This document shows positions 1-8,733 of a stretch of DNA of 64,000 bases, piece after piece; the first letter of the stretch is position 1, and each line of letters opens with the position of its first letter. Position numbers and translations under genes: made by a program. This DNA comes from Paenarthrobacter sp. PH39-S1 (GTDB taxonomy: Bacteria; Actinomycetota; Actinomycetes; Actinomycetales; Micrococcaceae): NCBI RefSeq assembly GCF_030063245.1, contig NZ_JASISR010000014.1:59394-123393 (forward strand), in the 5' to 3' direction. The notes beneath the pieces are model-generated. The model was not told the origin of the DNA and made no database searches. It was given only the letters and a program-made list of their open reading frames with translations.

Positions 1-142
1 CTGATCCCCGCGGCAGGGCCAGTGCCGCCCCGAATTCCTGTGGGCACCCCATGTTCTCCCGACGTTTGCCACCTCAGACTTCGACAGCGGGCCTAATCAT
101 CACACTGGCTGAGCCAACCGGATGCGCTTGCCCGGGCAGATC

Positions 143-766
143 TCAGAGCCGGGCGATGGCGTCCTGGACTTTCATCAGCGTTCGGAGGTTTCTCGTCGTC
201 GTACTCGATTTGTATCGGCCTTTGGCCGACAACTTACTGAACGGACTGTCCAAGGTTCCCCCGGCGGGTGCCAGCCATGCGGTGGCTTCCGGACCGAGCC
301 GGGTCTGCTCCACGCCGTCGAGCCGCTCGGCCAGTGTGTACAGTTCCTCGATGATCGCCTCATCTGAGCCGAGGGTGATGTAACTGTGCTGCTCGGTGGA
401 GTCGGCGGGATAGGGGCAGGCAGCGATGATTTCCGTCAGCCGGACGGCGCTGAGGACGACGACCCAGGCGTCGTAGCCGAAGCTGTCCCGGAGGCACTTT
501 TCCACGGTCGACTTGATTTCGTCGGCGCTCATGGCGGTGCGGCAGGCGATGTTTCCAGTGGCCAGCAGCGTGGCGAAGCTGCGGAAGGGCAGGTGCGCCA
601 GCTCCCGCTTCAGGTCTGCCATTTTGATGTTGATGCCGCCGACGTTGACGCCGCGCAGGAAAACAGCATAGCCGTCGTTGGGAGCGCGGGTGGAAGCGCC
701 GGCCCCCGGGGTGACCTCACCGGCTGGGGTGGGCTCGGAAGAATCTCTGGTCGCGTCGCTGTTCAT
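143..766 (-). CDS. DUF1697 family protein
   Basis: The 207-residue protein carries the DUF1697 signature near its N-terminus (YAVFLRGVNVGGINIKMADL), followed by the LATGNI segment typical of the family. The first 30 or so residues are a Ser/Thr/Pro-rich extension that may be disordered. The family is small, cytosolic and functionally uncharacterised, so no reaction is assigned. The ATG at 766 is the only reasonable start because the family core begins shortly after it. It lies 9 bp downstream of the IclR-type regulator on the same strand and could be co-transcribed with it, although nothing suggests a role in leucine synthesis. Family assignment is confident; function is unknown. Confidence 0.85.
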   Translation of the reverse strand: MNSDATRDSSEPTPAGEVTPGAGASTRAPNDGYAVFLRGVNVGGINIKMADLKRELAHLPFRSFATLLATGNIACRTAMSADEIKSTVEKCLRDSFGYDAWVVVLSAVRLTEIIAACPYPADSTEQHSYITLGSDEAIIEELYTLAERLDGVEQTRLGPEATAWLAPAGGTLDSPFSKLSAKGRYKSSTTTRNLRTLMKVQDAIARL

Positions 767-775
767 GGAGTCAGA

Positions 776-1507
776 CTAGCGTGCAGCCGACTCGGCGGTC
801 TTGCGGAGCGCTTCCGTCAGGGTCCGCGCGGCGCCGCAGACAATCTCCGCGTGCAGCCGGCCGGGCTGGCGCGTGAGGCGTTCGATCGGGCCGGAGATGG
901 AGACGGCGGCAATGACCCTCCCGGAGGGACCGCGCACAGGTGCAGAGACGGAGGCCACGCCCATTTCCCGCTCGCCCAGGCTCTGGCCCCAGCCGCGCCG
1001 ACGGACCCCGGCGAGTACTGTCGGCGTGAAGCGGGCGTTCTGCAGTCCCTCCAGCAGACGCTCGTGGTCTTCCCATGCCAGCAGTACCTGGGCCGCCGAG
1101 CCGGCCTTCATGCTCAGCTGGGTGCCCACCGGGATGGTGTCCCGCAGACCGATCGGCCGTTCGGCGGACGCCACGCAGACGCGCCAGTCGCCCTGCCGTC
1201 GGAAAATCTGCGCGCTCTCGCCGGTGACGTCGCGCAACTGCAGCAGTACCGGGCCCGAGGCGGCAATCAGCCGGTCCTCTCCTGCAGCGGATGCCAGCTC
1301 CACCAGGCGGCTGCCTAGCACAAACCGTCCCTGCATGTCGCGGCTGACCAACCTGTGGTGCACCAGGGCCAGTGCCAGTCGGTGCACCGTGGGACGGGCC
1401 AGGCCGGTGGCGGCAACGAGCTGGGCGAGGGTCGTGGGTCCGGCTTCTAAAGCGTCCAGAACCAGCGCCGCTTTATCAATGACGCCAACACCGCTAGAAT
1501 TGTCCAT
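776..1507 (-). CDS. IclR-family regulator, NdgR/LtbR-like, divergent from leuCD
   Basis: The 243-residue protein has an N-terminal winged helix-turn-helix (LDALEAGPTTLAQLVAATGL, then TVHRLALAL) and a C-terminal IclR ligand-binding domain. The reading frame is open 80 codons further upstream, but the ATG at 1507 places MDNSSGVGVIDKA directly before the helix-turn-helix, as in IclR relatives, so I use that start. Divergent placement against leuC matches the NdgR/AreB/LtbR group of actinobacteria, known regulators of leucine and other amino-acid genes. A 15-bp dyad lies 16 bp upstream of the start and is a candidate operator shared with leuC. The subgroup assignment rests on gene context and is an inference; the IclR family call is secure. 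Confidence 0.88.
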   Translation of the reverse strand: MDNSSGVGVIDKAALVLDALEAGPTTLAQLVAATGLARPTVHRLALALVHHRLVSRDMQGRFVLGSRLVELASAAGEDRLIAASGPVLLQLRDVTGESAQIFRRQGDWRVCVASAERPIGLRDTIPVGTQLSMKAGSAAQVLLAWEDHERLLEGLQNARFTPTVLAGVRRRGWGQSLGEREMGVASVSAPVRGPSGRVIAAVSISGPIERLTRQPGRLHAEIVCGAARTLTEALRKTAESAAR

Positions 1508-1522
1508 GTACTGATATTGCCG

Positions 1523-1537
1523 TCTCAATATATGAGA
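1523..1537. promoter_or_regulatory. Candidate IclR-type operator upstream of leuC
   Basis: The sequence TCTCAATATATGAGA is a dyad with perfect 5-bp arms (TCTCA/TGAGA) around an AT-rich centre. It sits between the divergent regulator (start 1507) and leuC (start 1680). Its form resembles sites described for NdgR/LtbR-type regulators of leuCD. Binding is inferred. Confidence 0.65.
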
Positions 1538-1679
1538 TGCAAATCGATTGGCTGGCGCGGTCCATCGCGATGCTGGTTCAGTTGACACGAGATGACATGA
1601 AGTCGCAGCGACAACAGGCATCCCTGGACGCAGCCGATCGGCGGCGCACGGCAGGTGCCATTGATGAAGGGAGCCGGCC

Positions 1680-3338
1680 GTGACCGAAGCAACAACTGCA
1701 CGTGCAGCCGCACAACCCGCGGAAGAAGACATGGCCGCGCAGCCCACTGTGGAGGGAACGTCGTCGACCGCGGCCGCTAAGCCCTCCGTGCAGCCGGCGG
1801 ATCACCGGATTGCCGGACGCCGCTCAGCCGGGGCTAAGACCCTGGCGGAAAAGGTCTGGGAGGACCACATCGTCCGCAAGGGCGAAGGTACGGGCGACGC
1901 TGCCCAGCCCGATCTGCTCTACATCGATCTTCATCTGATTCATGAGGTCACCTCCCCGCAGGCTTTTGAGGGGCTGCGCCTGGCCGGCCGCCCGCTGCGC
2001 CGCCCGGACCTGACCATCGCCACGGAGGATCACAACACCCCGACGCTGGCGATCGACAAGCCGATTGCGGACCTGACCAGCCGGACGCAGATCGAAAAGC
2101 TGCGCGAAAACTGCCGCGAATTCGGCGTCCGGCTGCACTCCCTCGGCGATGCCAACCAAGGGATCGTGCACATCATCGGCCCGCAGCTCGGCCTCACGCA
2201 GCCGGGTATGACGGTCGTCTGCGGCGACTCGCACACCTCCACGCACGGGGCGTTCGGAGCCCTGGCGATGGGCATCGGCACCTCCGAGGTGGAGCATGTG
2301 ATGGCCACCCAGACGCTGCCGTTGAAGCCGTTCAAAACCATGGCCATTAACGTCGAAGGCACCCTGCGTCCGGGCGTGAGCTCCAAGGACATCATCCTGG
2401 CCGTGATTGCCAAAATCGGCACCGGCGGCGGTCAGGGCTACGTGCTGGAATACCGCGGATCGGCCATCCGCGCGCTGTCCATGGAAGCCCGGATGACCAT
2501 CTGCAACATGTCCATCGAAGCGGGTGCGCGAGCCGGCATGGTGGCCCCGGACGAGACCACCTTCGAGTTCCTCAAGGGCCGCCCGCACGCGCCGCAGGGC
2601 GCCGACTGGGACGCCGCCGTCGACTATTGGCGAACGCTGAAGACCGACGACGGCGCCACTTTCGACGCGGAGGTGGACCTCGACGCCGACACGTTGGAGC
2701 CGTTCGTCACGTGGGGGACCAACCCGGGCCAGGGTGTTTCGCTCAGCGGCAGCGTCCCGTCTCCGGAGGACTTCGGTGATGAGAACGCGAAGGCCGCGGC
2801 GGAGCGGGCGCTGGCGTACATGGACCTGGCTGCCGGCACGCCTATGAAGGACATCCGGGTGGACACCGTCTTCCTGGGCTCCTGCACCAACTCCCGCGTC
2901 GAGGATCTGCGCGCCGCGGCGGACATCATCCGCGGACGCACCAAGGATCCGAAGATCCGCATGTTGGTGGTGCCCGGCTCCGCCCGCGTCCGGTTGGATG
3001 CCGAGGCCGAGGGGCTGGACAAGGTGTTTACGGACTTCGGTGCGGAATGGCGCTTCGCCGGCTGCTCGATGTGCCTGGGCATGAACCCGGACCAGTTGGC
3101 ACCGGGGGAGCGCTGCGCCTCCACGTCGAACCGCAACTTCGAGGGCCGGCAGGGCAAGGGCGGGCGCACCCATTTGGTGTCCCCGGTTGTTGCCGCGGCC
3201 ACGGCTGTGCGTGGAACGCTCAGTTCGCCGTCGGACCTGCCCCCGCGCACTGAGCCGGACACCGGCAGCCCGCTGGCGGATCCCGCCTCGGTGGCAGAGC
3301 CTGCCGAATCCCCGTACGCCGAGTCCACGGTCAGCTAG
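1680..3338 (+). CDS. leuC: 3-isopropylmalate dehydratase large subunit
   Basis: LeuC with LeuD isomerises 2-isopropylmalate to 3-isopropylmalate in leucine biosynthesis in the cytoplasm. The aconitase-family fold is visible: [19 protein letters not shown], the ATEDHNTPT segment, [21 protein letters not shown], and the [4Fe-4S] ligands in FLGSCTNSR and in [12 protein letters not shown]. At 552 residues it is about 70-80 longer than usual, through a low-complexity N-terminal extension of about 50 residues and a Pro/Ser-rich tail after [16 protein letters not shown]. The GTG start at 1680 is preceded by GAAGGGAG at suitable spacing. An ATG at 1731 is an alternative that would trim 17 residues. 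leuD follows after 9 bp. Confidence 0.96.
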   Translation: MTEATTARAAAQPAEEDMAAQPTVEGTSSTAAAKPSVQPADHRIAGRRSAGAKTLAEKVWEDHIVRKGEGTGDAAQPDLLYIDLHLIHEVTSPQAFEGLRLAGRPLRRPDLTIATEDHNTPTLAIDKPIADLTSRTQIEKLRENCREFGVRLHSLGDANQGIVHIIGPQLGLTQPGMTVVCGDSHTSTHGAFGALAMGIGTSEVEHVMATQTLPLKPFKTMAINVEGTLRPGVSSKDIILAVIAKIGTGGGQGYVLEYRGSAIRALSMEARMTICNMSIEAGARAGMVAPDETTFEFLKGRPHAPQGADWDAAVDYWRTLKTDDGATFDAEVDLDADTLEPFVTWGTNPGQGVSLSGSVPSPEDFGDENAKAAAERALAYMDLAAGTPMKDIRVDTVFLGSCTNSRVEDLRAAADIIRGRTKDPKIRMLVVPGSARVRLDAEAEGLDKVFTDFGAEWRFAGCSMCLGMNPDQLAPGERCASTSNRNFEGRQGKGGRTHLVSPVVAAATAVRGTLSSPSDLPPRTEPDTGSPLADPASVAEPAESPYAESTVS

Positions 3339-3347
3339 GAGACAGTC

Positions 3348-3947
3348 ATGGAGAAATTCACCACGCATACCGGAATCGGCGTCCCGCTGCGGCAGAGCAA
3401 TGTCGATACGGATCAGATCATTCCTGCCGTGTACCTTAAGCGCATCACCCGCACCGGCTTCGAGGATGCGCTGTTTTCCAGCTGGCGGAAGAATCCCGAG
3501 TTCATTCTCAACCAGAAGCCCTTTGACGCAGGCTCCGTGCTGGTGGCCGGCGCGGACTTCGGCACCGGGTCCTCGCGGGAGCACGCCGTCTGGGCGCTGA
3601 AGGACTTCGGGTTCAAGGCCGTGCTTTCCTCCCGGTTTGCGGACATTTTCCGGGGCAATTCGGGCAAGCAGGGGCTGCTGGCCGCCGAGTTGGCGCAGGA
3701 TGACATCGAGCTGATCTGGAAGGTGCTGGAGAACGCGCCGGGCACCGAGATCACCGTGGATCTGGACAGCAAAACCGTGCACTGCGGCACCGTTGTGGCG
3801 CCGTTTTGCATCGATGACTACACCCGCTGGCGGTTGCTGGAGGGGCTGGACGACATCGGCCTGACCCTGCGCCACGAAGAGGACATCACCGCCTTCGAGG
3901 CCACCCGTCCCGCGTTCAAGCCCACCACCCTCCCGGCGCGGACGTAG
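3348..3947 (+). CDS. leuD: 3-isopropylmalate dehydratase small subunit
   Basis: This 199-residue protein is the swivelling small subunit that completes isopropylmalate isomerase with LeuC. Family landmarks include [19 protein letters not shown] at the N-terminus, the loop [17 protein letters not shown], and [17 protein letters not shown]. The length is normal. The ATG at 3348 is preceded by AGGAGACAGTC, a strong ribosome-binding site, 9 bp after the leuC stop, so the two are translated from one operon. Confidence 0.97.
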   Translation: MEKFTTHTGIGVPLRQSNVDTDQIIPAVYLKRITRTGFEDALFSSWRKNPEFILNQKPFDAGSVLVAGADFGTGSSREHAVWALKDFGFKAVLSSRFADIFRGNSGKQGLLAAELAQDDIELIWKVLENAPGTEITVDLDSKTVHCGTVVAPFCIDDYTRWRLLEGLDDIGLTLRHEEDITAFEATRPAFKPTTLPART

Positions 3948-4021
3948 CCCGGGACGGGCGACCGGCTTGTATGGCCAAACACTGCGTGACGCGGACTACG
4001 TGATCCAGACTACGTGATGCA

Positions 4022-4049
4022 GCGTGCGTGACGCGGCGTGCGTGACGCG
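4022..4049. repeat. Perfect 14-bp tandem duplication downstream of leuD
   Basis: GCGTGCGTGACGCG occurs twice head to tail. Several imperfect GTGACG or ACGTGAT variants lie just upstream, from about 3984 to 4020. The repeats fill the gap between leuD and the converging broken gene. No T-tract terminator is visible here. Confidence 0.75.
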
Positions 4050-4070
4050 GCGAACTGCGTGACCACGACT

Positions 4071-5022
4071 TCATAGCGGCCGCAGCCCAGCGCCCAGCAG
4101 CCGGTGACGCAAAAGTTCGGGGTTGCTGACCTCGTTCCACATCCAGCGAGTCACCAGCAGCCCCGTGGCCCTGATCCGGTCCTCGCGGACCTTTTCCTTC
4201 CACAGTGCATCGGCAGGTAAGTCCCCGGCCAGGAATTCACCACGCGAGTACTTGACCCAGCCATCAAATTCGCCAACTAAGCCGAGCTCCTTCCAGTAAA
4301 AGTCCGTGTAACCGATCCGGCCCTGCCCATCCCGAACCTCGTGTTGCAGCTCCGGTGTGGGGAACCCGAACTGCACCATATGGGCCCGGCTGAGCGATTC
4401 GCCTGGGGAACCGGAGAGCCCGTCAGCGAACGCCAGCACCCGTTCAACCCGCCTGATGTAATTTGCATGCGGCAGCAGTTTCATCGAAATTTCCATGTGG
4501 CTCTTCTGGATCGGGCGGGATCTTTGCTCTCCCACTAACAGCCGCGTGGACAGGATCCGATCCATTGCCGCAACGGCCTCTGGAAAAGGCAGAACCACCG
4601 CAAGATCGCGGGCCGTCTGCAGTTTGGATGTCACGGTCAGACCGGCTACCTGTGCCGTGCAGACTTTCGCCAGGTCCGTTCGGTGCCGGTAAACGCCCGC
4701 CCCGGAATGTCCTCCGCCCGACCGGCCTTCAAAGGTGTCCACCAGTCGCCGGAATGGTGATGACGGGGATTCCCCACACTTGCGCGGACGCACGGTGGCA
4801 GAAAATCGGAGCCGAACGGGCTGTGCGATGAACGGCTTCGATCCGCATCCGATACTGTTCCCAGGGCTTGAGGTCTTTCCACACGGGGGTCGGCAGGTAC
4901 AGTCCTTGCCGGACACGCATGAGCTCGCCGGCCTTGGCGCGCCGGGACAACCTGCGGGAGAAATATTCATCGTCTGGATCGTCCGCCGAGGTGATCCATA
5001 GTGGCGGTGTGAAGTTACTCAT
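4071..5022 (-). pseudogene. Frameshifted AbiEi/DUF559-like protein gene
   Basis: Two overlapping minus-strand frames together make one recognisable protein. The first, from the ATG at 5022, reads SRRAKAGELMRVRQGLYLPT, the form of the winged-helix N-terminus of AbiEi-like antitoxin-domain proteins, then CHRASAQVWGIPV, and stops at 4729. The family-like text resumes in another frame with VYRHRTDLAKV and VAGLTVTSKLQTARDLAVVLPF, and ends with a DUF559-like endonuclease-type region (GRIGYTDFYWKELGLVGEFDGWVKY). The span is 952 nt, one more than a multiple of three, so a single-base shift near 4730-4750 accounts for it. Either the gene is broken or the sequence has an error there. It is a lone gene, with no AbiEii-like toxin beside it. 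Confidence 0.75.
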
Positions 5023-5143
5023 TCCCGCAGACTGCCGGTTTGCGGCTGACTAAGCCATGGGACTGTTGCTGATTGTGAACCGGGAGGTCGCATTGTGCCC
5101 GTGTGGTGGACAAGTGCCGTGGAAATTTCACGGGCGTTCGTCC

Positions 5144-5200
5144 ATATTCACGGCAGGACAGGATATTCACGGCGGGACAGGATATTCACGGCGGGACAGG
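5144..5200. repeat. Three tandem 19-bp repeats upstream of murA
   Basis: The unit ATATTCACGGCGGGACAGG occurs three times without gaps at 5144-5162, 5163-5181 and 5182-5200. The first copy differs at one base. The array ends 156 bp before the murA start, within the probable promoter or leader region. Confidence 0.85.
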
Positions 5201-5356
5201 AACGACGGCGGCAGGACCGGGACGACAGCGGCGCTCGGTGAAAGCTACCCGGCGCGGCGGCTCGGGAGTATTTCAGTCCTGTAACGGGAGAAACTATGCT
5301 TGGCTAAGGTTCTCGCGGTATCCGGGGCCGGCATAGTGCGAGGAAAACAGGTTTAG

Positions 5357-6694
5357 ATGAGCAGTGTTCTGACGGTCCATGGCGGTGTGCCCTTGACAGG
5401 GCGGGTAACGGTTCGGGGAGCCAAAAATCTGGTCCCGAAGGCCATGGTCGCAGCGCTGCTCGGTAATGAACCGTCGGTTTTGCGCAACGTCCCGGAGATC
5501 AAGGACGTGGACGTGGTCACGTCTCTGCTGCAGATCCACGGTGTCACCGTGATCAAGGACCCGGTCACCGGGGATCTGACGCTGGATCCGCAAAACGCCA
5601 AGACCGCCCCCAGCACGGCCATCGACACCCACGCCGGGGACTCGCGCATCCCGATCCTGTTCTGCGGCCCGCTGATCCACGCGATCGGCGAAGCGTTCAT
5701 CCCGGATTTGGGCGGCTGCAAGATCGGCGACCGCCCCATCGACTACCACCTGAACGTGCTCCGCCAGTTTGGCGCCGTCGTCGAAAAGCGCCCGGGCGGC
5801 ATCCACATTTCCGCGCCCAAGGGCCTGCACGGCACCAAAATCTCGCTGCCCTACCCCAGCGTCGGCGCCACCGAACAGGTGCTGCTGACGGCAACCCGCG
5901 CGGACGGCATTACCGAGCTCTCCGGCGCCGCCACCGAACCGGAGATCGTGGATCTGATCGCCGTCCTGCAGAAAATGGGCGCCATCATCAGCGTCCAGAC
6001 GGACCGCACCATCCGCATTGAGGGCGTCACGGAGCTGCGCGGCTATTCCCACCGTGCCCTGCCGGACCGCAATGAAGCAGCATCCTGGGCGTCGGCGGCG
6101 CTGGTCACACGCGGGGATATTTACGTTGCCGGCGCGTCACAGCGGGACATGATGACGTTCCTGAACACCTACCGCAAGGTGGGCGGCGGGATGGACATTG
6201 ACGACGACGGCATCCGGTTTTACCATCAGGGCGGCAAGTTGCTGCCGCTCGTGTTGGAGACGGACGTGCATCCGGGCTTCATGACGGACTGGCAGCAGCC
6301 GTTGGTGGTGGCGCTGACCCAGGCCGAGGGCGTGTCGATCGTGCATGAAACCGTCTATGAGAACCGGTTCGGGTTTACCGACGCGTTGGTGCGGATGGGC
6401 GCTAACATCCAGGTCCACCGCGAGTGCCTGGGCAGCGTCCCGTGCCGCTTCGGGCAGCGGAATTTTCTGCACTCGGCGGTCATTTCCGGTGCCACGCAGC
6501 TCAAGGGCGCGGACATCGACGTCCCGGATCTGCGCGGCGGATTCAGCCACCTGATCGCGGCCCTCGCTGCTGCCGGCACCTCCCGCGTCACCGGCATCGA
6601 CGTGATCAACCGCGGCTACGAGCGTTTCACCTCTAAGCTTGAGGGTCTGGGCGCCGATTTCGACCTCAGTGACAGCCGCAAGATCAGGATCTAG
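5357..6694 (+). CDS. murA: UDP-N-acetylglucosamine 1-carboxyvinyltransferase
   Basis: MurA transfers enolpyruvate from PEP to UDP-GlcNAc, the first committed step of peptidoglycan synthesis in the cytoplasm. The 445-residue protein begins with LTVHGGVPLTGRVTVRGAKN, where the early Lys of GAKN is typical. It has the active-site loop LGGCKIGDRPIDYHL with the catalytic Cys at about residue 121, and ends with DLRGGFSHLIAALAAAGTS. Because the Cys is present, the fosfomycin target residue is intact. The ATG at 5357 has a purine-rich stretch (AGGAAAACAGG) upstream. It heads a co-directional group with the acyltransferase, gpsA and ddl genes. Confidence 0.95.
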   Translation: MSSVLTVHGGVPLTGRVTVRGAKNLVPKAMVAALLGNEPSVLRNVPEIKDVDVVTSLLQIHGVTVIKDPVTGDLTLDPQNAKTAPSTAIDTHAGDSRIPILFCGPLIHAIGEAFIPDLGGCKIGDRPIDYHLNVLRQFGAVVEKRPGGIHISAPKGLHGTKISLPYPSVGATEQVLLTATRADGITELSGAATEPEIVDLIAVLQKMGAIISVQTDRTIRIEGVTELRGYSHRALPDRNEAASWASAALVTRGDIYVAGASQRDMMTFLNTYRKVGGGMDIDDDGIRFYHQGGKLLPLVLETDVHPGFMTDWQQPLVVALTQAEGVSIVHETVYENRFGFTDALVRMGANIQVHRECLGSVPCRFGQRNFLHSAVISGATQLKGADIDVPDLRGGFSHLIAALAAAGTSRVTGIDVINRGYERFTSKLEGLGADFDLSDSRKIRI

Positions 6695-6706
6695 GAGCAC
6701 CAACTG

Positions 6707-7690
6707 TTGAGCTTACCGAAACGCGCCCGGTTTTGGATCGGGGTCGCGGCCTGGACCCTGCGCCCCGTGGCGAACGTTTTGATGCGCAAGGAGTGGCTGG
6801 GCCTGGAAAAGCTGCCCAAGGACCAAGGCTTCATCCTGTGTCCCACGCACTGCACGGAGATCGACCCGGTCGTTGTCGGTCACATGTTGTACAACCAGAA
6901 CATCATGCCGCACTTCATGGCCAAGGACGGGCTCTTCCGCACGCCCTTTGTGGGCACAGTGCTGCGTGGCGCGCGGCAGATTCCGGTGCAGCGCGCGGGC
7001 GCCACGGCCGGCCGGTCGCTGGAGCTTGCCAAGGAAGTGCTGGACGAGGGCGGCGCCATCATCGTCTACCCGGAGGGCACGCTGACCCGGGATCCTGACC
7101 TGTGGCCGATGCGCGGGCATACCGGCGCCGCGCGGCTGGCCCTGATGACCGGGGCCCCGGTGGTTCCCGTGGCGCATTGGGGCGCCCAGGAGGCCTTCCC
7201 GCGCTACGCCAAGCGCGTGCACATTTTTCCCCGGAAAACCGTCCGAGTGTTGATCGGCGACCCGGTGGATCTGAGCCGGTTCAAGGGCTCTGCCCTGGAC
7301 AAGGCGACGCTGGAGGCAGCCACGACGGTCATTCTCGATGACATGACGGCCCTGCTGGCCCAGCTGCGCGGCGAGGAACCGCCGGCGGTGCGCTGGGATC
7401 CGAAGGCGCACGCGCAGAAGTCGCACGGCCGTTACGTGGCCCGTGGCGGGGCCGGCGTGGCCGGAATCGCCGGCAGCGGGACGGGCGACGGCGACTCCGC
7501 CGACACCGCCGAGCCCGCCTTGGGTGCAGCGCCTGACGAGGCGGTCGACGACGGGGCTGCCTTTGGTGCAGTGCTGGTCGACGACGCCGCCGAGGCCGAC
7601 GCCGCCGAGGCCGACGCCGCCGCGACCGACGGCGACGCGGCCGACGGCGACACGACTAACCCCGATAAGCCCGCTGGAGACGCCTCATGA
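6707..7690 (+). CDS. 1-acylglycerol-3-phosphate O-acyltransferase (PlsC-like)
   Basis: This membrane-associated acyltransferase probably acylates lysophosphatidate during phospholipid synthesis. It shows the HX4D box in CPTHCTEIDPV, the block II segment GARQIPVQRAG, and the YPEGTLTRDPDL box. Residues from about 240 onward form an unusual Ala/Asp/Gly-rich acidic tail containing repeated EADAA units, absent from typical PlsC, and probably disordered. The TTG start at 6707 is supported by AGGAG nine bases upstream. The stop overlaps the gpsA start by four bases (ATGA), so translation is likely coupled. The exact acyl acceptor cannot be read from sequence. Confidence 0.9.
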   Translation: MSLPKRARFWIGVAAWTLRPVANVLMRKEWLGLEKLPKDQGFILCPTHCTEIDPVVVGHMLYNQNIMPHFMAKDGLFRTPFVGTVLRGARQIPVQRAGATAGRSLELAKEVLDEGGAIIVYPEGTLTRDPDLWPMRGHTGAARLALMTGAPVVPVAHWGAQEAFPRYAKRVHIFPRKTVRVLIGDPVDLSRFKGSALDKATLEAATTVILDDMTALLAQLRGEEPPAVRWDPKAHAQKSHGRYVARGGAGVAGIAGSGTGDGDSADTAEPALGAAPDEAVDDGAAFGAVLVDDAAEADAAEADAAATDGDAADGDTTNPDKPAGDAS

Positions 7691-8733
7691 GCCGTCGCCG
7701 CAGACCGTCTCCGGTGAAGATCGCCGTCCTCGGCGCCGGCAGCTGGGGAACAACCTTCGCGAAGGTGCTCGGCGATGCCGCCGCAGGCACCGACCGGACC
7801 ATCATGGTCTGGGGCCGTCGCGCCGAAGTGGTCGAGGAAATCAACACCAGGCACCGCAATGCCCAGTACCTCGCCAGCATCCCCCTGCCGGAAAACATCA
7901 CCGCCTCCACGGACGCCGCCGAGGTCCTGCGCGGGGCGGAACTGGTGATCCTGGCCGTTCCTGCCCAGTCGCTGCGTGCCCAGCTGCACACTTGGGCGCC
8001 GCACGTCGAGCCGGGCGCCGTCGTCGTCTCCCTCATGAAAGGGCTGGAACTGGGCACCGACGTCCGGATGAGCCAGGTTGTTGCCCAGGAGCTGGGCCTG
8101 CCGGTGGAGCGGATCGCGGTCATTTCCGGGCCGAACCTGGCGATGGAGATTGCCCGGCGGGAGCCCACGGCATCGGTGGTGGCCTGCGCGGACGAAGCGA
8201 CGGCGGCGTGGATTGCCACCACCTGCACGCCGCCGTATTTCCGGCCGTACACCAATACCGACGTGGTGGGCGTGGAGATCGGCGGGATCGTCAAAAACAT
8301 CATCGCGCTGGCCGTGGGCATCTGCGACGGCAAGCAGATGGGCGACAATACCAAGGCGTCCGTGATCACCCGGGGACTGGCCGAAACGACGCGGCTGGCC
8401 CTGGCGCTGGGCGGCGAGTCGGAAACCATGGCCGGGCTGGCCGGGCTCGGCGACCTTGTGGCCACGTGTTCGTCGCCGCTGAGCCGGAACCGCACCGCCG
8501 GCCGGCTGCTGGGCGAGGGGCTGACCCTGGAACAGGTGGGCGGCCGGATGACGCAGACGGCGGAGGGCATCAAATCCGCCCAGGCCGTGCACGAGCTGGC
8601 CCTGCAGCTGGGCATCGAGATGCCGATCACGGAGGCCGTCGTCGCCGTCCTGGCCGGGGAACTGTCCATTGCCGAACTGGGTCCGCGCCTGATGGGCCGC
8701 GATCTGAAATCCGAAGGCGAATATCAAGCGTGA
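7687..8733 (+). CDS. gpsA: NAD(P)H-dependent glycerol-3-phosphate dehydrogenase
   Basis: GpsA reduces dihydroxyacetone phosphate to sn-glycerol-3-phosphate, the backbone of phospholipids and of glycerol-phosphate polymers. The N-terminal Rossmann motif is KIAVLGAGSWGTTFAKVLG. The substrate-domain signatures SGPNLAMEIARREPTASVV, GGIVKNIIALAVGICDG and GLAGLGDLVATCSSPLSRN are present, and the length of 348 residues is normal. It overlaps the acyltransferase by 4 bp and the ddl start by 4 bp, indicating a tightly coupled operon. It could supply glycerol-3-phosphate for the TagF-like enzymes in the island, but this link is inference. Confidence 0.96.
   Translation: MSRRRRPSPVKIAVLGAGSWGTTFAKVLGDAAAGTDRTIMVWGRRAEVVEEINTRHRNAQYLASIPLPENITASTDAAEVLRGAELVILAVPAQSLRAQLHTWAPHVEPGAVVVSLMKGLELGTDVRMSQVVAQELGLPVERIAVISGPNLAMEIARREPTASVVACADEATAAWIATTCTPPYFRPYTNTDVVGVEIGGIVKNIIALAVGICDGKQMGDNTKASVITRGLAETTRLALALGGESETMAGLAGLGDLVATCSSPLSRNRTAGRLLGEGLTLEQVGGRMTQTAEGIKSAQAVHELALQLGIEMPITEAVVAVLAGELSIAELGPRLMGRDLKSEGEYQA

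Noticed and set aside
386..1318. 310-residue plus-strand open frame opposite the DUF1697 and IclR genes
   Set aside because: It is antisense to two recognisable families and its translation is Gly/Arg-rich without motifs, typical of high-GC shadow frames.
1824..3875. 683-residue minus-strand open frame opposite leuCD
   Set aside because: The codon-level signal belongs to leuC and leuD. The antisense translation has no domain features.
7443..8729. Upstream extension of the ddl frame to give an 818-residue protein
   Set aside because: The extension runs out of frame through the acyltransferase tail and gpsA and has no family features. The ddl core begins at about 8730.
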